Virus record (IMG/VR): IMGVR_UViG_3300031673_000449
Span: 1-24,887 of that record
Length of the DNA stretch: 24,887 bases
Reading direction: 5' to 3' (one strand)
Origin: a virus
The notes under the pieces are model-generated. The model did not search any database, was not told the DNA's origin, and saw only the letters and a program-made list of their open reading frames with translations. Shown here in pieces: positions 1 through 7,614 of the stretch (position 1 is its first letter; every line of letters starts with the position of its first letter). The position numbers and the translations under genes were made by a program.

Positions 1-1368
1 TTTGATTAATTTAATATCCTGGAAACGGTTAAGTCCACCACCAGTTCTCTTGCTTGACCTATACTTTACATAACCAGCAGAAGTATATGGGTCTTCAAGT
101 CTCTTCGTTCCTAATCTATCAGCAATAACATAAGAACTGAAATCACCGCAAGCTAAACCTTTCTTGCTTGCTACTAATGTTGCAGTACCATTTGTTATTG
201 AAGCCATTGCTGGAACATAGTCAGAAATAATAACTGGTCTACCATATAATGTTCTTCCATAACCTGTTGCAATCATAGCTGGACTTAATAGATAATCAGT
301 TGAAGAATCTTTCATTCTTAAAATGGTTCTCCATAATAGCGGACTTGTTAAATACTTAGCATTTGTCTGAGCTCTTGTTGGAAGAGTTTCAAAGGCATCA
401 ATTATCATATCTGCGAGATTTGTAAAGTTGGTTGCAATTGTCTCTGCTTCCAATTTTCCTCTTTCATAAATACGAGTAGTTGTCCAAGTATCATAAGCAA
501 AAATTCCTTTTGGCTTGTCATTGTTTCCATCACCAATCATAAAGTCTTCTTCTTGTGCTAAAGAGAAAGCTTCTTCTGTTTTACGATTAATCCAAGAAAC
601 TATATCAATTGCAGAATCTTCAAGCATCTTTGTCGTAATAACTGGCTCTGCGAAATATTCTCCAGCTTTAATTGATACTTTACCAAAACTTGATGTTGCT
701 GTAGCAGTTCTTGTTCCTTCTTCTCCAGGATTCAAAATTGCAAACAATCCATCATCAATTGGGAAATCAATACTTTCAGCGGAAATATTTATTACATTTG
801 CTGAATTTCTAAAGGCTAAAGAAGCAAATTCCCTGCTTTGTACAGCACCTATCTGTGCTGGTAAAGCAACATATCCACCATCTGGATTTACACCTTCTCT
901 AAGAGTTTTGAAGTCTAAGACTGGCATAGAACCAATGCTGTTAGAAGCATCCAAAAGATTTTGTTTCATCTTTTGTATATCTTCTTTATTGCCGTTAATT
1001 ACGCTTTTTTCAGCATATAAATTAGCAGCTTTTTCAAATACTTCAGCATTAATTAAATGATTTTTATGTCTTAATTTAGAATCAAGTTCTTTTACATAAT
1101 CAGCAATTACTTGTGCTTCTACTTCTTTCAAGTTAAGATTTTGTGATTTAGCGTCAAATAAAGAATCTACAATTACTTTTTCAGCTTTTTTTGCTTCTAA
1201 AGCATCTTCAATTTTTTTAAGTTGTACATCAGTTTTTTCAAACTGTGCATTTACATTTTCTGCAAACGATGCTATTTCAGATTCTGAACGATTTTTTTCT
1301 GATTTGAAATCGTTAAGAGCCTGTACAGCAGTTGCAAGACCTTCTTGAAGGCTTTTTACATCTTCCAT
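1..1368 (-). CDS. Major capsid protein, HK97 fold (partial, runs off left edge)
   Basis: Builds the icosahedral head shell. The reading frame is open without a stop for 456 codons to the window edge; the last visible residues (NRFQDIKLIK) look like the usual C-terminal strand of HK97-type capsid proteins, so few residues are probably missing. Residues 1 to about 125 are charged and helical (coiled-coil-like, rich in E/K/A) and resemble the delta (scaffold) domain that the prohead protease removes. Around residues 277-289 is the family signature GDGNNDKPKGIF, followed by the usual S-P-x-x-W-x-x-I and G-R-P-V regions. The ATG start has GGAG upstream, lying in the last codons of the protease gene, whose stop codon is one base away, so the two are translationally coupled. 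Basis: direct translation plus family knowledge; no comparison search was run. Confidence 0.95.
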   Translation of the reverse strand, partial: MEDVKSLQEGLATAVQALNDFKSEKNRSESEIASFAENVNAQFEKTDVQLKKIEDALEAKKAEKVIVDSLFDAKSQNLNLKEVEAQVIADYVKELDSKLRHKNHLINAEVFEKAANLYAEKSVINGNKEDIQKMKQNLLDASNSIGSMPVLDFKTLREGVNPDGGYVALPAQIGAVQSREFASLAFRNSANVINISAESIDFPIDDGLFAILNPGEEGTRTATATSSFGKVSIKAGEYFAEPVITTKMLEDSAIDIVSWINRKTEEAFSLAQEEDFMIGDGNNDKPKGIFAYDTWTTTRIYERGKLEAETIATNFTNLADMIIDAFETLPTRAQTNAKYLTSPLLWRTILRMKDSSTDYLLSPAMIATGYGRTLYGRPVIISDYVPAMASITNGTATLVASKKGLACGDFSSYVIADRLGTKRLEDPYTSAGYVKYRSSKRTGGGLNRFQDIKLIK

Positions 1369-1369
1369 A

Positions 1370-2284
1370 TTAATCTCCGTTGTTTTGTTTATTAATTATA
1401 GAATTAATCCCACTGATTAATTCCTTACACTGTTTTTTAAATTCCTCTGGAATTTCAATACTTTTTGCTTCAACTTTTTCCTCTGGAATTTCAGTTTTAG
1501 CAATTGTTTCGTTTATATTAGATTTCTCTTCTAAAGGTATATCTACTATTTCAATATCTTTTTCAGCGTCATCTATATTCTCATTTTTCATATCATCTTC
1601 TTCTTTAGGTTTAGCTTTTAATTCAGCTAATCTACTATAGAAAGTTTTAAGCTCATTGTTAGTGCAATGGAAGTCCTTACTCTTTAAAGCTTTATCAAAA
1701 TCTTTCATTGACCATTTACTAATAAGTTCGCTTTGATTTTGTTTTGCTTCATTTTCTATTTCAGGTTCTATATCAGCATCTTCCCGGGCTTCTACATCCT
1801 TTTCTAATTCTTTATCATCTATACTAATATTTTTAACACTTGTTATATTTGCTAACTCATTTGCAGGAAAGGTAACTACGGATATTTCCCATAAATCTAC
1901 TTCTTTTAATATCTGCGCATATTCCTCTTCTGTTTCTGTTATAGTTCTATACCCAATAGAAAGTCCGTCTATAGCTCCCGCCTTTAACATTTGGTAAACA
2001 TCAGCACCTTTAGATGTATTAATAAGTATTTTACCTTTACAATATAAACCATTTTCGTCTTCTCTTATTTCTTCCCAAACGCCTATTGGCTCATATGAAT
2101 CGTGTTGCCAAAGTAATTTGACTTTCTTTGCTGGTTTTTTCATTAAAGACTTTGTAAAAGCACCCTTTTGGACTATATCGTCATAAGAGTCTTTATTACC
2201 AAATATAGAACCATATCCTTCTATAGTTCCTGTATCATCTAACTGTTTGATTTCTAGTTTGAAGTCTAATGTTTTATTTTTCAT
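1370..2284 (-). CDS. Prohead serine protease with long acidic C-terminal tail
   Basis: Maturation protease of the HK97/U35 (S78) type that cleaves the capsid delta domain inside the prohead. It starts with the typical substrate-side strand (GTIEGYGSIFGNKDSYDD), then His61 in LLWQHD and Ser109 in GLSIGYR, the two expected catalytic residues, then DLWEISVVTFPAN, also conserved in this family. The protease domain ends near residue 155. The remaining 150 residues are very rich in E, K, D and I and include a helical stretch (SMKDFDKALKSKDFHC) resembling the short C-terminal helix found in many prohead proteases, then a further unstructured-looking acidic segment. That tail makes the protein longer than the usual 180-230 residues; it may serve as an internal scaffold (inference). 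It is immediately followed by the capsid gene. Confidence 0.93.
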   Translation of the reverse strand: MKNKTLDFKLEIKQLDDTGTIEGYGSIFGNKDSYDDIVQKGAFTKSLMKKPAKKVKLLWQHDSYEPIGVWEEIREDENGLYCKGKILINTSKGADVYQMLKAGAIDGLSIGYRTITETEEEYAQILKEVDLWEISVVTFPANELANITSVKNISIDDKELEKDVEAREDADIEPEIENEAKQNQSELISKWSMKDFDKALKSKDFHCTNNELKTFYSRLAELKAKPKEEDDMKNENIDDAEKDIEIVDIPLEEKSNINETIAKTEIPEEKVEAKSIEIPEEFKKQCKELISGINSIINKQNNGD

Positions 2285-2314
2285 AGATTTGTTATGTAGT
2301 TAAATTTCTTTAAT

Positions 2315-2359
2315 TATTACCTTTTAACACGAATGATAAGGTGTATGGAAGACCTGTTG
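2315..2359. repeat. 45-bp direct repeat, left copy (remnant of the gp48-like gene)
   Basis: This stretch matches positions 5280-5324 at 44 of 45 bases, in the same orientation; the single difference is A at 2336 versus G at 5301. Read on the minus strand in the frame of the gp48-like gene it gives TGLPYTLSFVLKGN and then, after one more codon, a TAA stop. It therefore looks like the 3' end of a tail gene stranded upstream of the protease. It lies just left of the promoter of the plus-strand methyltransferase, at the border of that cargo segment. Confidence 0.9.
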
Positions 2360-2370
2360 AGAAAAAACAC

Positions 2371-2398
2371 TTGACAATTAAATTTATATCTATATATT
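2371..2398 (+). promoter_or_regulatory. Sigma-70-type promoter of the methyltransferase
   Basis: A perfect TTGACA is followed after 16 bases by TATATT; transcription would begin near 2405, about 78 bases before the start codon. The bases TTGACAATTA after the -35 box are the same as in the promoters at 24019 and 24584, which use the same 16-base spacing. The leader that follows (2406-2482) is GC-richer than its surroundings and contains GTCAAG (2436-2441) and CTTGAC (2455-2460), which can pair around a 13-base loop and could be a leader hairpin or an operator. Confidence 0.7.
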
Positions 2399-2410
2399 CT
2401 TATATGGGTA

Positions 2411-2440
2411 GTTACACAATTCTTACGGGGGGAGTGTCAA
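2411..2440 (-). promoter_or_regulatory. Possible minus-strand promoter for protease and capsid genes
   Basis: On the minus strand TTGACA (2440-2435) is followed after 18 bases by TGTAAC (2416-2411), which matches the -10 consensus at 4 of 6 bases. Transcription would start near 2404 and run into the protease gene. A separate promoter would make sense because the bidirectional hairpin at 3250-3294 should stop transcription coming from the fibre gene. It faces the plus-strand promoter at 2371-2398, so the two would interfere. The -10 box is weak. Confidence 0.3.
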
Positions 2441-2482
2441 GCCTGCCCACCTTACTTGACTATATTAATAAAAGGTATTAAA

Positions 2483-3247
2483 ATGAGTACGAAAAAAAGA
2501 ATCAAAAATCTTGAATTAAAAATCAAAGAATTAAAAGCAACAATTGAGTATGATAATAATATCATATTTAAATATTTGACTGAAGGGATTGAATTACATC
2601 CATCTTATTGTTTAGAAAGACTTGTAGTTTCTGATTATAAAGAAATAAAAAATAATCCTAATCTTCCAATATGGTATTATGAGCATTTTAATAGGTATGA
2701 CTTTGCAAAAGAATTAATTAAAAAAGATGATAATGTTTTAGATATTGCTTGTGGAACTGGTTACGGTTCACATCTAATAGCTGAAGAAACAGAAGCACAA
2801 CAAGTATTAGGTGTTGATATTTCTGAAACTGCAATTAATTTTTGTAAAAAAATGTGCAAGAATAGTAATTTGAGTTTTAATGTTGGAAATGCTTTAGATA
2901 ATCAATTCTTTTCTGCGTCTTCTTTTAATAAAATTATATCCTTTGAAACATTAGAACATGTTAGGGAAAGTGATTTAAAAATAATGTTAAAAAATTATTA
3001 TAAGTGGTTGAAAAAAGGTGGAACATTTATTGGTTCAACACCAAATGAAGAAGGGCGTCCATTATATCAAAATGGTAAACATACAAATATTCACCATTTT
3101 AAACATTATACAAAAGAAGAAATTGAAAAAATATTATTAGATTGTGGATTTTTAAATATTGAAATCATATATCAAAATAATGCTATTATCTCATCAAAAA
3201 ATAAAAGAAATGATTCAGATTATTTTGTAGTAATAGCAAAAAAATAG
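2483..3247 (+). CDS. Class I SAM-dependent methyltransferase (glycan-locus type)
   Basis: Likely transfers a methyl group from S-adenosylmethionine to a small or glycan substrate. Residues 1-30 are a charged, coiled-coil-like helix. Residues 44-80 (ERLVV, EHFNRYDFAKELI) resemble the segment that precedes the fold in methyltransferases of polysaccharide gene clusters. Motif I is VLDIACGTGYG at 85-95, GVDIS follows at 110-114, and ISFETLEHV (152-160) is motif IV-like. HHFKHYTKEEI (204-214) is typical of the C-terminal part. The chosen ATG has AAAGG seven bases upstream; an in-frame TTG at 2456 lacks such a site. This gene is on the opposite strand to all its neighbours, has its own promoter and terminator, and is visibly richer in A and T than the fibre gene, which suggests later acquisition. 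Modification of the host surface or of the tail fibre is inference; the substrate is unknown. Confidence 0.85.
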   Translation: MSTKKRIKNLELKIKELKATIEYDNNIIFKYLTEGIELHPSYCLERLVVSDYKEIKNNPNLPIWYYEHFNRYDFAKELIKKDDNVLDIACGTGYGSHLIAEETEAQQVLGVDISETAINFCKKMCKNSNLSFNVGNALDNQFFSASSFNKIISFETLEHVRESDLKIMLKNYYKWLKKGGTFIGSTPNEEGRPLYQNGKHTNIHHFKHYTKEEIEKILLDCGFLNIEIIYQNNAIISSKNKRNDSDYFVVIAKK

Positions 3248-3249
3248 AT

Positions 3250-3294
3250 TATATTGAGTAATTGTTGGTAAACTATCAACAATTACTCAATATA
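3250..3294. terminator. Bidirectional terminator hairpin between convergent genes
   Basis: An 18-bp perfect inverted repeat (3250-3267 with 3277-3294) encloses a 9-base loop that can itself extend the stem by up to three pairs. It begins two bases after the methyltransferase stop and ends two bases before the stop of the convergent fibre gene. There is no strong T run on either side and the stem is AT-rich, so efficiency is uncertain, but its position exactly between two convergent stops supports a terminator. Confidence 0.75.
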
Positions 3295-3296
3295 TA

Positions 3297-5210
3297 CTAA
3301 AAATAGTTTCTATAGTCTTGGTATCCTTTTGTATAAAATTTTAATGTGTTATTTATAGTTGACGAAGTAACTTCGTAAACAATTTGCGATGAAGTATTTA
3401 GTTTTATATACTTTTGCATATTTGGATACCTTTCGGCATCTCCTCTACTGTTTAAATCTTCAAATCCAGCACCTCTAGTTGCTACAGATAATCCAACGCT
3501 ACTAAAATTAACTCCTAAACTGTCTCCAGTTCCACTTCCTGCCGCTATTGAGCCGAGAACTTTAGCTCTAAGAGGTAACCCAGAGGGAGCACTTAAAGTT
3601 AAATTGATACTTCCAGCGACGGCAGGGTTGGAAGCATTTAAATCAAGTATATCAGATACATAATTTATTTCTATTCCACCTGACGGTAAAACTTCTCCTT
3701 CAAAGTCATATAAATCACCACTAGCATCAGTTTTAAAACTTGCAATTCTTCTATAAGCTAATGCATTCCTTATATCTCCGATAGTTGGAGTTAAAGAATC
3801 TTCAACATGCCAAGCTTGATCAGTTGCTCTTTGGTATCTATATACATGGTAAGTTGTATCTCCAGTTAAAGCCCCACCAAATTCAGTAGGAAGATTTAAG
3901 TCTGTAGTTGCTCCTGCTTCTATTATTGTCATACCATCTTCACAGATAGCTTTTCCTGCTGTAACATCTATTTCTTCGTCTGTATCAGACCCACTTGATG
4001 AGACAAAACCATATATATAATATTTATCACGTATGTTAGCATTATCTAATAGAGAATCAGCTATTTCAAGCCAGATATTAGAACCGATACATATTAAATC
4101 TAATATATCTCCATTCCTCATATAAATATCTTGATTAGCTGTTAAATTAATTTTAGATTCATTATGTGCAATAGTTATTGTATATCCTGTTCCGCAATAG
4201 ATTGTTAATCTATCACCAGCTATCCCTCCAGTGATATCAGTTAAGGTATCTGCTGCCGCTCCTTCACCTGTAATAGATGTAGCATATCCTGTATATGCTA
4301 TAGCTCCGGAAGAAATCGCTTGCGAGGTAATTTGAGTATTAAATTTATTATTAATTTGTAAATCATCCACTTCAATAGTAGCTCCTCCAATAGTATTCCA
4401 CGCACTACCATTATATAATTTCAATGAATCAGTGTCCTCATCAAAAGCTAACATTCCATCCTCTGCATCTATCTCATACCATCTATAAGGAGTGCCATCA
4501 TCGTATAATTGATATATTTTATTCTCTGTTACAGCCGTATCAGTTCCAGCCCCAACATATCCGTCAGATATTACCCCAGTTGTTGTGTTTATATATTTAT
4601 ATCCTATTGTACTTGCAACAGGAGCGGAAGCTGTAAAGTCTAAAGTTTCTTTAATATTAAATTTTCCTACCAATCCTTCTACCTCGTCAGAAGAAAGTGT
4701 TCTCTTAAGAATTGCGATATTATTTGCTAAGTCTAAATGAACTGATATAATATCATCAGCCACTATATCTCCAACATCCAAGTCAATTAATTGTCCATTC
4801 ATATTTAATTTTTTAAATACAACAGCTGAGTTTGTGTTTAATTGAAACTGGACATTATTACTTTGGTTTGCAGCGGAAGCCTTAAAGAAGAAAGAACCTT
4901 CTATAAATGTAGTTGGGATTTTCATAGATGTTGTTACGGCTGCAACTGGTCTAATAGCAATATATAAGTCGGCAGCACCACTGTGAGATGACCCAGCGCT
5001 TTCTATAAACATATTAGCCATAGCATATCTTGAAACAGATTTAGAAACCTGTGAGGTATCAGAATCTGTTGGAGTTATTCCAACATTATTAATGATTGTT
5101 TGTATCTCTGTACAGGATTGCGTAGCATCTAGTGCGTAATATTGATTAACTTCAGCTGGAGTTCCGCCTGCTGGTAAATCTACTTTAGGTAATGTTGAAA
5201 ATTTAGCCAT
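3297..5210 (-). CDS. Tail fibre protein
   Basis: Probable receptor-binding tail fibre. The N-terminus (about residues 1-70) has the PAGGTPAEVNQYYAL and DSDTSQVSKSVSRYA patterns typical of the baseplate-attachment end of Mu/P2-type fibres. The rest is rich in S, T, G, A and short beta strands, as in fibrous proteins. Residues about 185-275 (GYVGAGTDTAVTENKI, then DTDSLKLYNGSAWNTIG) resemble the small surface-binding modules found in phage fibres that end in YNGSAW. The end (about 510-637) is again beta-rich and does not match a chaperone domain I recognise. Its start overlaps the end of the gp48-like gene by eight bases. It is the last gene of the tail operon and converges on the plus-strand methyltransferase. 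No separate fibre assembly gene is seen. Confidence 0.85.
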   Translation of the reverse strand: MAKFSTLPKVDLPAGGTPAEVNQYYALDATQSCTEIQTIINNVGITPTDSDTSQVSKSVSRYAMANMFIESAGSSHSGAADLYIAIRPVAAVTTSMKIPTTFIEGSFFFKASAANQSNNVQFQLNTNSAVVFKKLNMNGQLIDLDVGDIVADDIISVHLDLANNIAILKRTLSSDEVEGLVGKFNIKETLDFTASAPVASTIGYKYINTTTGVISDGYVGAGTDTAVTENKIYQLYDDGTPYRWYEIDAEDGMLAFDEDTDSLKLYNGSAWNTIGGATIEVDDLQINNKFNTQITSQAISSGAIAYTGYATSITGEGAAADTLTDITGGIAGDRLTIYCGTGYTITIAHNESKINLTANQDIYMRNGDILDLICIGSNIWLEIADSLLDNANIRDKYYIYGFVSSSGSDTDEEIDVTAGKAICEDGMTIIEAGATTDLNLPTEFGGALTGDTTYHVYRYQRATDQAWHVEDSLTPTIGDIRNALAYRRIASFKTDASGDLYDFEGEVLPSGGIEINYVSDILDLNASNPAVAGSINLTLSAPSGLPLRAKVLGSIAAGSGTGDSLGVNFSSVGLSVATRGAGFEDLNSRGDAERYPNMQKYIKLNTSSQIVYEVTSSTINNTLKFYTKGYQDYRNYF

Positions 5211-5826
5211 TTTTATAAACTACTTTAAAATTAATATCAATTACTTCTTCTAGGATAGCTTTTATAACATCTCTGTACCTATTACCTTTTAACACGAATG
5301 GTAAGGTGTATGGAAGACCTGTTGCATCCTCTGAGGTTTCAGAGGTAAATTCTATAATTGCAGTAAATATTGCATCTGTTCCATAAAATGTTAGGGGAAG
5401 AGTATAAGCAAAAGCAACATCTTCGGCATTGTAAACATTTTCAACAGAAATTTCTTCACCAAAAACATCACTTATAAAGTCTTCTATTTGTTCAAAAGTA
5501 ATAAGACCATTTTTTGCATAAGCGAAAGCTTTTATTATAGTGTACATTCTTTCTGTATCAGAAGGTTTTGCAAGAAATTTACTTATTCCTAGCATATCCC
5601 AGTATTCATTTAGATAGGGAGAATCTGCTGAAAGTATCAGTCCATTAAGTTTTTCTGCAATCCAAGTATCAAGTTGCTGATATGTGATTGCTTTTGAGCG
5701 TAGAAGATAATACATATTTGTATCTTCTATTGTCAAAGCTCTGAATAAATCTCCATTAGGATATTTAAGAGCTAAAAGCTGATGCCACCTATCTAATGTT
5801 TTTGCGTTATATACTGTTTCTGCCAT
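5203..5826 (-). CDS. Baseplate/tail protein, Mu gp48-like
   Basis: Most likely the wedge protein that follows baseplate J in Mu-type phages (gp48, YmfQ/DUF2313-like). The N-terminal half has the family layout: an opening LLALKYPNGDLFRAL (variant of the LLPPG motif), long helices, then YLNEYWDMLGIS, equivalent to the WE-x-x-LGL segment. The C-terminal half (about 115-207) is beta-rich and includes GLPYTLPFVLKGN, the part copied at 2315-2359. After that motif the protein runs on for another 21 or so residues, whereas the copied fragment meets a stop at once. It overlaps baseplate J by one base and the fibre by eight. Assignment rests on position and layout more than on identity. Confidence 0.75.
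   Translation of the reverse strand: MAETVYNAKTLDRWHQLLALKYPNGDLFRALTIEDTNMYYLLRSKAITYQQLDTWIAEKLNGLILSADSPYLNEYWDMLGISKFLAKPSDTERMYTIIKAFAYAKNGLITFEQIEDFISDVFGEEISVENVYNAEDVAFAYTLPLTFYGTDAIFTAIIEFTSETSEDATGLPYTLPFVLKGNRYRDVIKAILEEVIDINFKVVYKNG
5280..5324. repeat. 45-bp direct repeat, right copy (inside the gp48-like gene)
   Basis: Partner of 2315-2359 with one mismatch. Here it is coding (TGLPYTLPFVLKGN of the gp48-like protein). The two copies are 2965 bases apart in direct orientation and enclose the methyltransferase, the fibre gene and the end of the gp48-like gene; recombination between them would remove all three while leaving a shorter gp48 gene with a stop. Confidence 0.9.
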
Positions 5827-7187
5827 TATGAAAATACCACTGTGTCATTTTCTAAAAATGGAAATTCGTCATATAATAAAGTAACATCCGCTACCGGCAA
5901 AACTAATGTGAAATTATCCAATAAGAATGTTCCGTTTGCATCATAAGTTTGTCTTATTCTTTGGACTAATCCTTGATATAACACATCTGTTCTAAAATAT
6001 GCGAACGAGGTATCTAAGAATATATTTCTTACACTATCTAAGACGGCAGTTCTCATAGCACTAGTATCGTATACTCCTGTTAATTGTATTTCTACAGTCA
6101 CATCTTTTACGGTTGGTGCCACTATTTGGAAAGCTGTTGTTAAACCCCAAGTAGGATAATAATTATCAATAAGATAATCTCTCAACTCTGTTATTTCACT
6201 AGCGGTTGGTATAAGATTTCCTTCTTTTAGAAAGTAAATTGTTGTATATCCACCAGTTTCTACTCCAGCTGTATTTTCTGCTCTAGGAGTATAAACCAAA
6301 GCACTTCTATATTTTGCGTTATCAAATTCTGTAATATATTGATTAATTGCCGCTTTATTCCACGCTTGTGGTATATTTTGTGTAACATTTAAGATTCTTG
6401 ACCTATATGAAATATCAGTTTCTTGGTCTGTTCCTCCTGTTAATCCATCATAAGAAACATAAAGATTATCATCTATATCAGCTACGGTATTAACCATTGT
6501 TAAGGTTGCCCCATTGTCTTGATTTGTATCTAATCCAGTTTCTGCTGCCTGAATAGGGACAACCGCCATTGTGAATGTTGCTGTAATAGTTCCAGTTGCA
6601 GCGCCGGGAGTGGCGGCGGAAGCAAAAGTAAAGATATTTGAATCTGTAACATTTATTGGTTCATCAACAACATTTAATTCAGATGGTGTTGCTCCCAATA
6701 TAGTACAATTAATACCGCTTCCCATAGTAAAATCTTCGTCTAAAGTAACAGTAGCAACCCCACCAGCTACAACTATAGAGGCTACATCAACAATCGTTGT
6801 TGTTATAAGCCCAACTTGTGTTGTAAGGTAGCTTTGAGCTCCATCTGATACTTCTGTATTTATAGAAATGCTAGTTGTAGCAGTTCCTTGAAATATTGCG
6901 TTTCCATTTGAAGAAGATGCAGTAGATAAAGTAACTCCCCAAGTATTTCCGTGATATAATTTTAATCCGTCATTAGTAGAAGTTTGTGGAAAAAATAAAG
7001 GTACACTAACATTTTCTATTTGATTAGCTAATTGCCACATATTTTGCGCATTAGATACATTTTCTGACTTTAAGATAAGTCCTTGAGTTGTAGTATAATT
7101 TATTATAATCCCTTGATTTTGAAGATATTGCTTCCTATTAAAATCAGTATTACTTTGTACATTTTCTAAATCGGTAAAATCTGTCAT
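5826..7187 (-). CDS. Baseplate J-like protein (Mu gp47 family)
   Basis: Baseplate wedge component. The C-terminal two thirds carry the family's landmarks: TDQETDISYRSRIL before a helical segment (PQAWNKAAINQYITEF), GYTTIYFL, a helix TASEITELRDYLID, then PTVKDVTVEIQLTG and RNIFLDTSFAYFRTDVLYQGLVQRI. Residues about 80-210 form an extra beta-rich region (repeated T/V/A/G strands) that makes the protein longer than Mu gp47 (about 360 residues). It is one base from the gp46-like gene and overlaps the gp48-like gene by one base. Confidence 0.9.
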   Translation of the reverse strand: MTDFTDLENVQSNTDFNRKQYLQNQGIIINYTTTQGLILKSENVSNAQNMWQLANQIENVSVPLFFPQTSTNDGLKLYHGNTWGVTLSTASSSNGNAIFQGTATTSISINTEVSDGAQSYLTTQVGLITTTIVDVASIVVAGGVATVTLDEDFTMGSGINCTILGATPSELNVVDEPINVTDSNIFTFASAATPGAATGTITATFTMAVVPIQAAETGLDTNQDNGATLTMVNTVADIDDNLYVSYDGLTGGTDQETDISYRSRILNVTQNIPQAWNKAAINQYITEFDNAKYRSALVYTPRAENTAGVETGGYTTIYFLKEGNLIPTASEITELRDYLIDNYYPTWGLTTAFQIVAPTVKDVTVEIQLTGVYDTSAMRTAVLDSVRNIFLDTSFAYFRTDVLYQGLVQRIRQTYDANGTFLLDNFTLVLPVADVTLLYDEFPFLENDTVVFS

Positions 7188-7188
7188 C

Positions 7189-7614
7189 TTATGCTCCTAT
7201 TTGTTGGTATGCGAAATAATATTTTCCTATTTCTCCACTTCTAACTTGTGTATATTCTATTGTAAAAATTGTAGCTCCGGTTGCTAAATCATCTATTGCT
7301 CCACTAACATCTATCTCGCTTACAATATTGTTATCTATCAATGGTTGAAGAGCATCTTGAATAACACCTTCTATTTCTAAGATAGTTTCGTCATTCAAAA
7401 TAGAGTGTTTATATTGCCATAAGAAACAAGTTAAAGTTCCTCCAGCCCATCCTTCTTTGTGTCCAACAGGATATGTGTTATCAAAAGCGTTCGTGAACAA
7501 GAGATATGTTATTGCTGAATTTAAACTAGAATCCACAGATAAACCGCCAGATTCTATAGCATAGTCCCATAACCCATTATCGTCCATTAATGTTGCTATA
7601 TCGTTTATTTCCAT
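7189..7614 (-). CDS. Baseplate protein, Mu gp46-like (GP46 family)
   Basis: Small baseplate wedge component. Visible features of the family are the opening DDNGLWDYAIESGGL, then LNSAITYLLFTNAF, the glycine-tryptophan pair in HKEGWAGGTLTCFLW, a helical segment where AL-x-x-LI is conserved (IQDALQPLIDN), and a final beta strand (FTIEYTQVRSG). Length of 141 residues fits the family. It sits between the gp45- and gp47-like genes exactly as in Mu, with one-base overlaps or gaps to both. Confidence 0.85.
   Translation of the reverse strand: MEINDIATLMDDNGLWDYAIESGGLSVDSSLNSAITYLLFTNAFDNTYPVGHKEGWAGGTLTCFLWQYKHSILNDETILEIEGVIQDALQPLIDNNIVSEIDVSGAIDDLATGATIFTIEYTQVRSGEIGKYYFAYQQIGA

Noticed and set aside
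515-1060. 181-codon plus-strand open frame
   Set aside because: It lies wholly over the major capsid gene, whose frame is intact and gives a known protein; the plus-strand product resembles nothing and has no ribosome-binding site. The same applies to the other plus-strand frames within 1370-2284 and 3297-22410.
2456-2482. Earlier TTG start for the methyltransferase
   Set aside because: No ribosome-binding site before it, while the ATG at 2483 has AAAGG at the right distance.
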